From positions 62,001 to 126,000 of the forward strand of contig JBNJGB010000009.1 of NCBI GenBank assembly GCA_051747385.1: 64,000 nucleotides of DNA, read 5' to 3'. This DNA is from JBNJGB01 sp051747385. GTDB taxonomy: Bacteria; Myxococcota_A; UBA9042; PHBI01; JACKFB01. The position numbers and the translations under genes are program-made. This document shows, one piece after another, positions 55,212-63,635 of this stretch (the stretch's first letter is position 1; each line of letters starts with the position of its first letter). The notes under the pieces are model-generated. The model saw only the letters and a list, made by a program, of their open reading frames with translations, was not told the DNA's origin and made no database searches.

Positions 55212-57217
55212 CGCGGCGGCTCCCAGGGGCGGAGCTCCCAGAGGCGGGCCAGGGGCACCGACTTGCCCAGGAAGGTGGCGCGGCGCCCGGTCTCGTGGAC
55301 GAGGTGGAAGGGCCCGACCGTCGTCTCGGCGCCCTGCCCGCCGGCAGCCTCCCCGCTCCTGTCCGCCGGGCCCGCCGTCGCGAGCCGGGCCCACAGGGTG
55401 CGCCGCATGGCATCGGTCGCGCGGCCGTCCGGCGCGAAGAGCGGCCGATCGTCCAGCCCCAGCGTGCGCGCGTAGCGGGCGATGTTGTCGCGGCCGTCGG
55501 GGACCACCAGCACGTAGCGGGCCCGGGTCGCGCGGGCCAGCGCCGCGGCCCGGGCCAGGTCCGGCTCGAGGAGCACCCGGTAGGCGCGGCGGATGCCCGG
55601 GAGGTGCTCGGGGGTGACGAAGGGGTTGGCGACGTTGGGTCGCCGGCCCAGGTAGAGGATCTCGTGCCCGAGGTTCCACGGGCCGAGCACGCCCCAGGGC
55701 GGCGGGGCGTTCAGGTCCTCGACGTCGCCCGCCGGCGGGGTGTGGTCGCGCATCCACGCCAGTGCCTCGTGGATGGCGGCGCGGTCCACCGGGCGCACCC
55801 GGAGGCCGGTGTAGTACCCGGCCGAGGGGAGGCACAGCGTCACCGCGCCGAGGGTCACGGCCCACCGCGCGCCCCGCCCACCCGGGAGCCGCCGCCAGGT
55901 CGCGGCGAGCAGGGCGGCCAGCGCGACGCCCGCAGGGAGAGCCGCCAGCACGAGGAACCGCCGCTGCAGGACGGCCAGGGCGCCAAACGCGGTGAGCATC
56001 ACCAGGGCCGCCAGCCGGGCACGGCGCTCCGGCCCCGGCCGCCGGGCGGCGTCGTGGAGGAGCAGCACCCACGCGATCGGCAGCAGGAAGAAGGCCAGCG
56101 ACCAGGTCTTGATGATCCGCTCGAAGGTCTGGTCGAACAGGCCCGAGGACTCCGCGATGGCGCCGACGAAGCCCTCCCGCCCCACGAAACCCAGCCCGCC
56201 GCCCAGCGTCGATGCGAGCGACGGCACGATCAGGGCCGTGAGGCCCAGGGCCAGCGTCGGGCCGAGGGCGCCAGCGGCCAGGCGGGGGCCGACCCCCCGG
56301 CCGGCGGCGTGCAGGCGCCCGGCGGCAGCGGCCGCGCTCGCGATCCCGACCCAGGCGGCGCCCAGCAGCAGGGGGTGCAGGGCCGAGGTGGCGTGGTAGC
56401 CGAGCTCCCCGCCGCGGCCGTGGGGCGACAGGAGCCCGATGGGCAGGGCCAGCGCCGCCGCCACCCCCAGGGTCGTGGCAGCCCGGGCCGCCGGCGAGGC
56501 GCCGCCCCCGCCGGAGGCCGGGAGCAGGACCGCCTCGGCCAGGGTCACCGCGCACAGGGCTCCCAGGGCGAGGAGCGACGAGGGCCACACGAGGAGTGAC
56601 GAGGCCATGAGGGCGCCGGCCAGCGTCGCCTGGACGAGCGCTGGCCGGCGCCGGACCGCGTCCCCGGCGCGGAGCCAGATCCACAGCGCCGAGAAGGTCA
56701 CGAGCGGCTCCGCCACGTGGTGATCGGCCCGGCCGACGATCGCGTAGTGGACGCCCCCGGGCCACAGGGCGACCCACGCACCGGCGAGCAGCCCCCACCA
56801 TGGCCCCACGAGGCGTCGGGCGACGGCCCAGGCGAGGAGCACCAGGAGCGCGCCCAGGGCTGGCACGGCCACCGCCGCCACGTGCTCCACCAGGGCCGGC
56901 GAGGGGTTGCCCCCACCCGCGGCCCACGCGGCGGCCGCCAGGGTGAGGTCGAAGGCCGGCGGCCACTGGATCCGCGAGCCGTCGGGGAGGTTCTGGTGGG
57001 CGTCGAAGGTCGGGACGGCCGGGAAGTCGCGCACCGTCGCCCGGACGCGGCGCAGGTGGTAGTGGGCGTCGGTCCCGAACAGGGTCGCCCCGTCGGAGGT
57101 CATCACCTGGTCCCACGGGGCGAGGCGGGCGGCGAGGGCGAGGAGGACCAGCGCCGCGAGGCTGAGAGCGAGGGCGACGCGCCGGGCGAGAGGTCGGCTC
57201 GGTGTGGCCACGTCCAC
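55208..57217 (-). CDS. STT3/AglB/PglB-like oligosaccharyltransferase-family membrane protein
   Basis: The product is 669 residues from the GTG at 57217, preceded by GGGGTG; a longer in-frame ATG reads into the MITE at 57264 and is rejected. It has about 12 membrane helices and a soluble C-terminal part. STT3-like features are the first-loop acidic motif FGTDAHYHLRR (Asp50), the DHH motif GRADHHVAEPL (D165-H-H-x-x-E170), and a WxxG-like loop PPWGVLGPWNLGHEI where STT3 has WWDYG. This is followed by RRPNVANPF. The Asp of WWD, which contacts the sequon Thr, is Asn here. It is therefore an oligosaccharyltransferase-like protein of uncertain acceptor. It is co-transcribed with the GT39-like gene. 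Confidence 0.78.
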   Translation of the reverse strand: MDVATPSRPLARRVALALSLAALVLLALAARLAPWDQVMTSDGATLFGTDAHYHLRRVRATVRDFPAVPTFDAHQNLPDGSRIQWPPAFDLTLAAAAWAAGGGNPSPALVEHVAAVAVPALGALLVLLAWAVARRLVGPWWGLLAGAWVALWPGGVHYAIVGRADHHVAEPLVTFSALWIWLRAGDAVRRRPALVQATLAGALMASSLLVWPSSLLALGALCAVTLAEAVLLPASGGGGASPAARAATTLGVAAALALPIGLLSPHGRGGELGYHATSALHPLLLGAAWVGIASAAAAAGRLHAAGRGVGPRLAAGALGPTLALGLTALIVPSLASTLGGGLGFVGREGFVGAIAESSGLFDQTFERIIKTWSLAFFLLPIAWVLLLHDAARRPGPERRARLAALVMLTAFGALAVLQRRFLVLAALPAGVALAALLAATWRRLPGGRGARWAVTLGAVTLCLPSAGYYTGLRVRPVDRAAIHEALAWMRDHTPPAGDVEDLNAPPPWGVLGPWNLGHEILYLGRRPNVANPFVTPEHLPGIRRAYRVLLEPDLARAAALARATRARYVLVVPDGRDNIARYARTLGLDDRPLFAPDGRATDAMRRTLWARLATAGPADRSGEAAGGQGAETTVGPFHLVHETGRRATFLGKSVPLARLWELRPWEPPR

Positions 57218-57560
57218 GGGATAGCACCCCAGGGGCCCGGTGTCACGTGGCCCCCACCCGGACCGCAGGGCGGTCGCAAGGTCGACGGCCCTCCCTTGCC
57301 CTTGCCCGCTCTCAGACGCGCAGAATCCATCGTTTGCGAGCGGGTGCAATCGGGCGCCTGGCGCCGTACCGCCGCGCGGCCCTCACTCTTCCGCCTCTGC
57401 GATTGTCCCGACCCGGACCGAGATTGCCCCGACCCGGAACGGTCATCTCTACGATGCCCTACAGACTCCTGGGCCAGGCGCGTGGCAGCACAACCGCCGT
57501 GGGCCGGTTGCGGAGTCCCCGGCCTCGCCGTAACCTGCCGCTGCACCGCAGGGGAGGGAC
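57218..57560. other. Divergent intergenic region carrying MITE copy 3
   Basis: This 343-bp gap separates the STT3-like and porin genes. It holds the MITE (57264-57410) and a 21-bp direct near-repeat GATTGYCCCGACCCGGAMCG at 57401-57443. The remainder, to the ribosome binding site GGGGAGGG before 57561, shows nothing else clear. Confidence 0.7.
57264..57410 (-). mobile_element. MITE-like element, copy 3 (147 bp)
   Basis: In reverse orientation it matches copies 1 and 2, including 27 identical bases shared with copy 1 (from GTGAGGGCCGCGCGGCGG) and the GGCAAGGGCAAGGGAGGGC block. It is flanked by an 8-bp duplication ACCCGGAC (57256-57263, 57411-57418; the match can be extended to 10). The ends are less well matched than in copy 1. 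Confidence 0.75.
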
Positions 57561-58940
57561 ATGGCCAGGGGCCGCCGTACAGGGCTGCGGATCGCGCTGC
57601 TCGTCGGGCTCTGCCTCGCGTGGACGCCGGCGGATGCGGTCCGCTACCACGTCCGGTCGGAGACCATCGGGGACGCGTACCAGCTCGTGCGCGCCGACGA
57701 CGAGGTGCTGAACCGGCGGCGGATCCACCAGTACCTCGGCCTCGGGGCGTACGACCTCCTCACCAGCGAGGAGCACCGGCTGAACCTCGTGACCCTGTTC
57801 CGCTTCGACGCGGACTTCGGGATCACCGAGGAGGAGCTGGACGCCGTGCGGACGCTCCGGCGGGAGCAGCTGTCCATCCAGCAGGCCTACGTGGAGGGCC
57901 GGGACCTGGGCGGTGTGGTGGACTTCCGGCTGGGGCGGCAGATCCACTACGATCCCATCGACTTCCTGATGCTGGACGGCCTCGTCGCCACGGTGAGCAC
58001 GCCCTGGCACGTGGGCGTGGAGGTCCAGGCCGGCCTGGAGGCGGGGAACCGGCTGGGGGACGTGACCACTTCGCAGCTCGAGCTGGACGGCGTGCGCCTC
58101 ATCGACGGCGTGCAGGAGCGGGATCGACCCAAGTGGGTCCTCGGCGCAGCGCTGGTGACCACCGACCTGCTCTGGACGCGGGCGAGGCTGGGCTATCGGC
58201 GGATCTTCTCCGGCGGGGAGGTGAACCAGGAGAAGATCGGCGCCGGGTTCACGCAGCGGGTGGCCGGGGCGCTGCACCTGGACGGCGCGGTCTCGTACGA
58301 TCTGTTCAGCGAGGCCTTCGACCGCATCCGGGCCGGCGCGTCCTGGCGGATCACGCCCGCCTGGGAGGTGGAGGCCCAGTACGTCCGCACGGTCCCCACC
58401 TTCGACGCGGACAGCATATTCAACATCTTCGCCACCTGGCCCCTGAACGACGTGAACGGCCGCGTGCGCTGGCGGCTGGGGCGGGATCGCTCCGTCTACG
58501 CCGGTGGGATGGTCCGTCTGTTCCAGAACGAGGACTGGCCGGACGCGGAGGAGGACACGGCCACGGGCGACGTGGACGACGCGGTCACCGCCACGGGCGC
58601 CATGGCCGGGTACGTCCACGGGTTCGGAGAGCGGGGCAGCGTGTCCGTGGACCTGAGCTGGGAGGACGGCTACGGCGGACAGCGCGGTCTGCTGGACGTC
58701 TGGGGCCGGTGGGCGGTGCTCCCGGGCGTCGTGGAGCTGGACGGACGCCTGACCGGGATCCGCATCGAGGACGGTCTCCAGGAGCGCCTGGAGGCCTGGG
58801 GCGGCGGCTATCAGCTCGGGGGGCGTTGGCTCGTGGGCGAGCGCGCCTCCATCCAGGCGATGCTGGAGCACAACTTCAACCGGCTGCGCCCGAGCCAGGT
58901 GCGCTTCTTCGTGGTGGCGGACGTGAACCTGTGGCTGTGA
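57561..58940 (+). CDS. Outer-membrane beta-barrel (porin-like) protein
   Basis: The product is 459 residues with a signal peptide (LRIALLVGLCLAWTPADA). The mature protein is a series of amphipathic strands with turns, aromatic girdle residues and ends in FFVVADVNLWL, typical of an outer-membrane barrel. Examples are HRLNLVTLFRFDADFGI, TRARLGYRRIFSGGE, SWRITPAWEVEAQYVRTV and SVSVDLSWEDGYGG. It contains no CxxCH. It ends 10 bp before the 13-haem cytochrome gene, an arrangement like porin-cytochrome conduits (MtrB/MtrA, OmbB/OmaB). GGGGAGGG precedes the ATG at 57561. Homology to a specific porin family is not visible, so barrel assignment is from pattern. Confidence 0.8.
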   Translation: MARGRRTGLRIALLVGLCLAWTPADAVRYHVRSETIGDAYQLVRADDEVLNRRRIHQYLGLGAYDLLTSEEHRLNLVTLFRFDADFGITEEELDAVRTLRREQLSIQQAYVEGRDLGGVVDFRLGRQIHYDPIDFLMLDGLVATVSTPWHVGVEVQAGLEAGNRLGDVTTSQLELDGVRLIDGVQERDRPKWVLGAALVTTDLLWTRARLGYRRIFSGGEVNQEKIGAGFTQRVAGALHLDGAVSYDLFSEAFDRIRAGASWRITPAWEVEAQYVRTVPTFDADSIFNIFATWPLNDVNGRVRWRLGRDRSVYAGGMVRLFQNEDWPDAEEDTATGDVDDAVTATGAMAGYVHGFGERGSVSVDLSWEDGYGGQRGLLDVWGRWAVLPGVVELDGRLTGIRIEDGLQERLEAWGGGYQLGGRWLVGERASIQAMLEHNFNRLRPSQVRFFVVADVNLWL

Positions 58941-58950
58941 CGGAGCCGAT

Positions 58951-60357
58951 ATGACGGGCGATCGCTGGAGCAGGCGGGGTGTCGCGGGCGGGGCGATCCT
59001 GCTGCTGGCCCTCGCCGTGGCCGCCACCGCCGTCCACGCGGACTCTCCGGACGCCGGGAGCGAAGGTGGCGGGGAGGACGCTGGCGAGGGGCCGGCCGCG
59101 GAGGACCTGGGCGATCCCATGACCTCCGAGGGCCAGCGCCGCCGCGCAGAGGCCGGCCTGGGGAGGCAGCACACGCCGAGCCCGCTCATCATGCCCGATC
59201 AGCGGATCGCCGTGCGCTTCACCCACCGGGTGCACCTCGAGGACATGGACTGCGACGATTGCCATGCGTCGGCGAAGGACTCCGTCCGCGCGTCGGACGT
59301 GAACCTCCCGAAGGAGGAGGGCTGCTTCGACTGCCACGACCCGGAGGATGCAGCCGAGGATCCTCCGGGCTATCCGCCGGCCCTCTGCACCACGTGTCAC
59401 CCCGGCTACGAGCCGAAGATGCCGCCCGACGCGGAGCCCCACGAGACGAGCCGGGCGCAGGTCCACCCGGAGACGTGGGAGATCCCGCCGCCCAACCTGC
59501 GTTTCAACCACAAGGTGCACGTGGACCGGGGCATCGGGTGCACCACCTGCCACCAGAACATGGCCGCCCTGGACCTGGCGACCCGGGACAACGCCCTGCC
59601 GACCATGGGGACCTGCCTGGAGTGTCACGACGGGGACACGGCGCCGTCGGAATGCAAGACGTGCCACCTCACGAACCCGGACGGGCGGATCGACACGACG
59701 CTCCAGAATCAGCGCCTGGAGCCCGCCGGCTGGTACTTCGGGGACGCCCACGACGACGACTGGCTCCACGACCACGCGAACCCGGCGCGGATGCGGGCCG
59801 ACACCTGCAACGCGTGCCACGCCCCGAAAGACTGCATCGACTGTCACAACGGGGTGAAGAAGCCCCTGAAGATCCACCCGAACAACTGGATCCTCACGCA
59901 CCCCGTCGCCGCGCGGAAGAACGCCCCGAACTGCTCGAGCTGCCACCGGAGCCAGACCTTCTGCGTGGACTGCCACCAGCAGACGCGCGTCGCCTGGGAG
60001 CCCTACGACGGGGAGACCGGCGAGGCCGTCGGGAAGCGTCGCCTCCGGGAGGAGGGGGTCCGCTTCCACCCGGAGGGCTGGGTCGACCGCAGCCAGGCTC
60101 CGTTCGCCAGGGGGCGGCGCGGGCCGAACCACCACGCCTTCGAGGCCCAGCGGAACATCCGCGCCTGCGTGAGCTGTCACACGGAGCAGACCTGCCTGAC
60201 CTGCCACAGCCCGAAGGTCTTCGGGGCCGCCGCCGCCTCGCCGCACCCGCCGGGGTGGGGCTCGTCGGGACGCTGCCGGCGCATGCTGCAGCGGAACCAC
60301 CGGGCGTGCGTCAAGTGCCACTCCCTGGCGGATCCCCTGCTGGACCTCTGCCGCTGA
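58951..60357 (+). CDS. Periplasmic 13-haem c-type cytochrome
   Basis: The product is 468 residues. A signal peptide (AGGAILLLALAVAATAVHA) is followed by an acidic linker and then thirteen CxxCH haem-binding motifs: CDDCH, CFDCH, CTTCH twice, CLECH, CKTCH, CNACH, CIDCH, CSSCH, CVDCH, CVSCH, CLTCH and CVKCH. Extra histidines (HRVH, HKVH, NNW-context) supply distal ligands. It belongs to the cytochrome c3 / multihaem superfamily. It should carry electrons across the periplasm or, with the barrel encoded 10 bp upstream, through the outer membrane. The direction (metal reduction or oxidation of an external donor) cannot be told. GGAG precedes the ATG at 58951. Confidence 0.95.
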   Translation: MTGDRWSRRGVAGGAILLLALAVAATAVHADSPDAGSEGGGEDAGEGPAAEDLGDPMTSEGQRRRAEAGLGRQHTPSPLIMPDQRIAVRFTHRVHLEDMDCDDCHASAKDSVRASDVNLPKEEGCFDCHDPEDAAEDPPGYPPALCTTCHPGYEPKMPPDAEPHETSRAQVHPETWEIPPPNLRFNHKVHVDRGIGCTTCHQNMAALDLATRDNALPTMGTCLECHDGDTAPSECKTCHLTNPDGRIDTTLQNQRLEPAGWYFGDAHDDDWLHDHANPARMRADTCNACHAPKDCIDCHNGVKKPLKIHPNNWILTHPVAARKNAPNCSSCHRSQTFCVDCHQQTRVAWEPYDGETGEAVGKRRLREEGVRFHPEGWVDRSQAPFARGRRGPNHHAFEAQRNIRACVSCHTEQTCLTCHSPKVFGAAAASPHPPGWGSSGRCRRMLQRNHRACVKCHSLADPLLDLCR

Positions 60358-60437
60358 GGCCGGGCGTCGGCTCGCGGTTGCCGGTGCGGGCACGCGGGTT
60401 GTTGCGGCCCCGGCGGCCCGGAGGCACCCTTCAGCCA

Positions 60438-61574
60438 ATGCAGATGTCCGCCCCCCGCTGCGCCCCCGCCCGCGACTGGCTCCGCGCCAGCCTCGTCCCG
60501 CTCGTGTTGCTCGGGCTCGTTCCGGCCCTCACAGGGGCCTGCGGCGACTCCGGCGCGGACGCCGGAGCGGCCGACGGCGGGGACGCGTCCCTCGGCGACG
60601 TGACGCCGCGAGCCGACGCGCCCGGCCCCGCCCCGGGATCGTCGGACGCATCGGGCTCGGACGCGGACGACGACGCCGAGCCCGACGTGCCGGAGGAGCC
60701 TCCGGACCGCGACGAGGACGGGGTGCCCGATCAGGCCGACAACTGCCCGGGGCTGTTCAACCCGGACCAGGACGACGTGGACGAGGACGGCGTCGGAGAC
60801 CGGTGCGACGACGTGCGGGACGGCGACGACGACGGCGTGCCGGACGGGCGGGATCGCTGGCCCGAAGACCCCGACCGCCCGGGGACCGCGTTGGCCTCCA
60901 CGGTCTACGCCCACTCCCCGTCGACCCTCTACACGCTGAACGTGAAGACCTACGGCGTGGTGGAGGTGGGGGACTTCGGCTATCCGGCCGGCACCGACGA
61001 CGTCGAGATGACGGACATCGCCATCGACCGCTGGGGCGTGCTGTACGCCGTGACCCGGTCGGCCCTGTACACCTGCCACCCGCAGACCGCGGCGTGCACG
61101 CACCTGGCGGCGCTCCCGGACTCCTTCAACGGCCTGACCTGGGTCCACGAGGGCGTCCTGGAGCCCGATCGCGAGGTGCTCGTCGGCGTGGCCATCGACG
61201 GCGGGTGGTTCCGCCTGGACATCGACGGCACCCAGGTGATCCCGACGAGGGTCGGCGAGTACGGGGGGCCCTACACGTCCAGCGGCGACGCCTTCTCCAT
61301 CGAGGGAGTGGGCACGTTCGCCTCCGTGAACCAGCCGGGAGAGCCCCACGACGTGCTCGCCGAGATCGACCCCCAGACCGGCGCGGTCTTCAACGAGATC
61401 GCGGACCTGGAGGGACTCGACGAGGTGTGGGGCGTCGCCGGCTGGACCGAGCGGGTATTCGGCTTCGACCGGGACGGGACCGTCGTCGTGATCGACCTGA
61501 CGACGGGCGACCTCACCACCCTGTCCGACAGCGGCATCCCGTGGTGGGGCGCCGGCGTGAAGACGCGCCTCTGA
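60438..61574 (+). CDS. Lipoprotein with TSP3 calcium-binding repeats and beta-propeller-like domain
   Basis: The product is 378 residues. The signal ends in lipobox LTGAC. An acidic, Ala/Gly/Asp-rich linker leads to TSP3 repeats (DRDEDGVPDQADNCP, DQDDVDEDGVGDRCDD, DGDDDGVPDGRDRWP; about 95-145). The rest (from about 155) has repeated strand motifs ending in W or L, such as STLYTLNVKTYGVVEVGDFG and ITDIAIDRWGVLYAVTRSALY. These resemble a beta-propeller of the LVIVD or Kelch kind. It follows the cytochrome by 80 bp and may be the surface-exposed part of the barrel-cytochrome system, by position only. Confidence 0.8.
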   Translation: MQMSAPRCAPARDWLRASLVPLVLLGLVPALTGACGDSGADAGAADGGDASLGDVTPRADAPGPAPGSSDASGSDADDDAEPDVPEEPPDRDEDGVPDQADNCPGLFNPDQDDVDEDGVGDRCDDVRDGDDDGVPDGRDRWPEDPDRPGTALASTVYAHSPSTLYTLNVKTYGVVEVGDFGYPAGTDDVEMTDIAIDRWGVLYAVTRSALYTCHPQTAACTHLAALPDSFNGLTWVHEGVLEPDREVLVGVAIDGGWFRLDIDGTQVIPTRVGEYGGPYTSSGDAFSIEGVGTFASVNQPGEPHDVLAEIDPQTGAVFNEIADLEGLDEVWGVAGWTERVFGFDRDGTVVVIDLTTGDLTTLSDSGIPWWGAGVKTRL

Positions 61575-62090
61575 GGCGGAGCCGAAGCTCCCGGTGGGCA
61601 CGTCGAGCGCCCCCGCCCTCCCCCGGATGGTCCCTCGGCCCGCGGAGCGCCGGCGTCCCCGCCGGGCTTCGGGCGCCGCGCCCGAGAGGCCGTCGTTGCG
61701 CGGGCTACCCCTTCACCGCCGAGGTCGGCGGCGCCCCGGAAGACAGAGTCTTGACTCCTGTGACGAAACTCCGGTCCGGCCCAGGCCGACGATCCGACGG
61801 CGCTGTGGCGTGCCGCGACTCCTTGAATTGGCGCTGCCAGTCCTGCGTCGTTGCGTCCCACCACAGCTTGCGCCTCCCCGCCCTGGACTCGAACCTCCAT
61901 TCCGTCCCAGGAGTCAGTCTTGCGGACCGTCGGCGTCCCGCCCGCCCGGCGAGCTGCCATCACGTCTCGGCCCTCGGGGGCGATCCCTGCGGGCTCGAAG
62001 GTGCGGTTGCCCTGCTCGGGGCGAGGATGCCCCTTGCGCCCGGGGCCGCCCCTGGGGTATCCGAGGCCCCCTCGCCGGGAGGTACCCAAC
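61575..62090. other. Intergenic region with inverted-repeat element D
   Basis: This 516-bp gap lies between two plus-strand genes. It is dominated by the element at 61753-61915. The first 170 bp and the last 170 bp show no other structure I could assign; the end includes the ribosome binding site GGGAGGT for the gene at 62091. Confidence 0.6.
61753..61915 (+). mobile_element. Second inverted-repeat element, family D (163 bp)
   Basis: The ends form an imperfect inverted repeat (GACTCCTGTGACGAAACTCC against GACTCCTGGGACGGAATGG). The left end is preceded by AGTCTT (61747-61752) and the right end is followed by AGTCTT (61916-61921), a 6-bp flanking duplication. The right part recurs at 53377-53452. 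It is non-coding and unrelated to the other MITE family. Confidence 0.55.
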
Positions 62091-63635
62091 GTGTCGAACG
62101 AGAAGGCTGCCGGGTCCCCCCTGTTCGCGAAGGTGCTGATCGCCAACCGGGGTGAGATTGCTTGCCGGGTGATCCGTGCCTGCCGCGCTCGGGGCATCCG
62201 CACCGTCGCCGTGTTCTCCGAAGCCGATCGCGCCGCGGTCCACGTCCGCATGGCCGACGAGGCGTTCTGCATCGGACCGCCGCCGTCCCGCGAGAGCTAC
62301 CTCGTGGGGGAGCGGATCCTCGAGGTCGCGAAGAAGACCGGCGCGGAAGCCATCCACCCGGGCTACGGTTTCTTGAGCGAAAACGCCGAGTTTCGCGAGG
62401 CCGTCGCGGAGGCGGGGCTGGTCTTCATCGGTCCGCCGGCCTCCGCCATGCGCCTGATGGGCTCCAAGACCCTGGCGCGCCGGACGATGATCGACGCCGG
62501 GGTGCCCGTGGTGCCGGGCACGGCCGATCCCATCGAGGACGAGGACGAGCTCGTGGCCCTGGCGAAGGACATGGGCTATCCGGTGATGCTCAAGGCGGCG
62601 GCGGGCGGCGGCGGCAAGGGCATGCGCATCATCCGTGACGCCGACGAGCTGGTGAAGGGCTGGGAAGCCGCGCGCCGCGAGGCCCTGTCGTCGTTCGGCG
62701 ACGACACGGTCTATGTGGAAAAGGCCATCGTCGGGCCGCGCCACATCGAGGTGCAGGTCGTCGCCGACACGCACGGGAACGTCGTGTACGTGGGCGACCG
62801 CGAGTGCTCCGTGCAGCGGCGCCACCAGAAGGTCGTCGAGGAGTCCCCGGCGCCGAGCCTGACCGGCGAGACGCGCCGGCAGATGGGGGAGATGGCCGTC
62901 CAGGCCGCCCGCGCCGTGCACTACGAGGGCGCCGGGACGGTCGAGTGTCTGGTGGACTCCGAGGAGAACTTCTACTTCCTCGAGATGAACACGCGCCTCC
63001 AGGTGGAGCACTGCGCGACCGAGGAGGCTTTCGGCGTGGACCTCGTGGACGCCCAGCTCCAGGTGGCGTCCGGCGGCGAGCTGCCCTGGGGCCAGGACGA
63101 GCTGGTGGCCGCGGAGCACGCCATCGAGCTGCGGATCTACGCCGAGGACCCGTACCAGAACAACCTGCCCTCGCCGGGGACCCTGTCCGTGTACCGGGCG
63201 CCGAAGGGCCCGGGGGTGAGGGTGGACGACGGCGTCGAGAGCGGCTCCGTCGTGTCGCCGCTGTACGACCCGATGGTCGCCAAGCTGATCTGCTCGGGCG
63301 ACTCCCGGGACCTGGCCATCCGGCGGTGCCTGGCGGCGCTTCGGGAGTACGCGGTGGAGGGGATCCGCTGCAACATCCCGCTGCTGGAGCACGTGCTCCA
63401 CAGCGAGCCGTTTCGGGCGGGCCGGTACACGACGGCGCTCCTCGACGAGCTCCCGCCGCTGGAGCGGCCGGAGCCGACGCCGGAGATCGCGGACCTGGCG
63501 CGCGTGCTGGCCGCCGTGGTCACCGACGAGGAGGCCCGGGCCGGCCACCGGGTGGTCGAGGGCCGGGAGCAGGTCGTCGGGTGGAGTCACTGGGCCCTCG
63601 ACGGGCTCCGCAGGTCGCTCCGGGGGGAGATCTGA
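62091..63635 (+). CDS. Acyl-CoA carboxylase biotin carboxylase subunit (propionyl/acetyl-CoA type)
   Basis: The product is 514 residues from the GTG at 62091 (GGGAGGT 7 nt upstream). It contains only the biotin carboxylase module: KVLIANRGEIACRVIRAC, EAIHPGYGFLSENAEF, AAAGGGGKGMRII, DRECSVQRRHQKVVEE and EMNTRLQVEHCATEEAFGVD. The biotin-carrier domain is encoded by the next gene, which overlaps the stop by one base. This split layout is found in propionyl-CoA or acetyl-CoA carboxylase complexes. A propionyl-CoA carboxylase would fit the mutase at 4155 only loosely. The carboxyltransferase subunit is expected beyond the window. It differs from the fused subunit at 29614. Confidence 0.92.
   Translation: MSNEKAAGSPLFAKVLIANRGEIACRVIRACRARGIRTVAVFSEADRAAVHVRMADEAFCIGPPPSRESYLVGERILEVAKKTGAEAIHPGYGFLSENAEFREAVAEAGLVFIGPPASAMRLMGSKTLARRTMIDAGVPVVPGTADPIEDEDELVALAKDMGYPVMLKAAAGGGGKGMRIIRDADELVKGWEAARREALSSFGDDTVYVEKAIVGPRHIEVQVVADTHGNVVYVGDRECSVQRRHQKVVEESPAPSLTGETRRQMGEMAVQAARAVHYEGAGTVECLVDSEENFYFLEMNTRLQVEHCATEEAFGVDLVDAQLQVASGGELPWGQDELVAAEHAIELRIYAEDPYQNNLPSPGTLSVYRAPKGPGVRVDDGVESGSVVSPLYDPMVAKLICSGDSRDLAIRRCLAALREYAVEGIRCNIPLLEHVLHSEPFRAGRYTTALLDELPPLERPEPTPEIADLARVLAAVVTDEEARAGHRVVEGREQVVGWSHWALDGLRRSLRGEI

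Noticed and set aside
53430..57227. Single large minus-strand frame joining both GT-C proteins
   Set aside because: The STT3-like protein is in a different frame and the recognisable GT39-like protein begins at 55211. The upper part of the longer frame is Arg/Gly/Pro-rich shadow.
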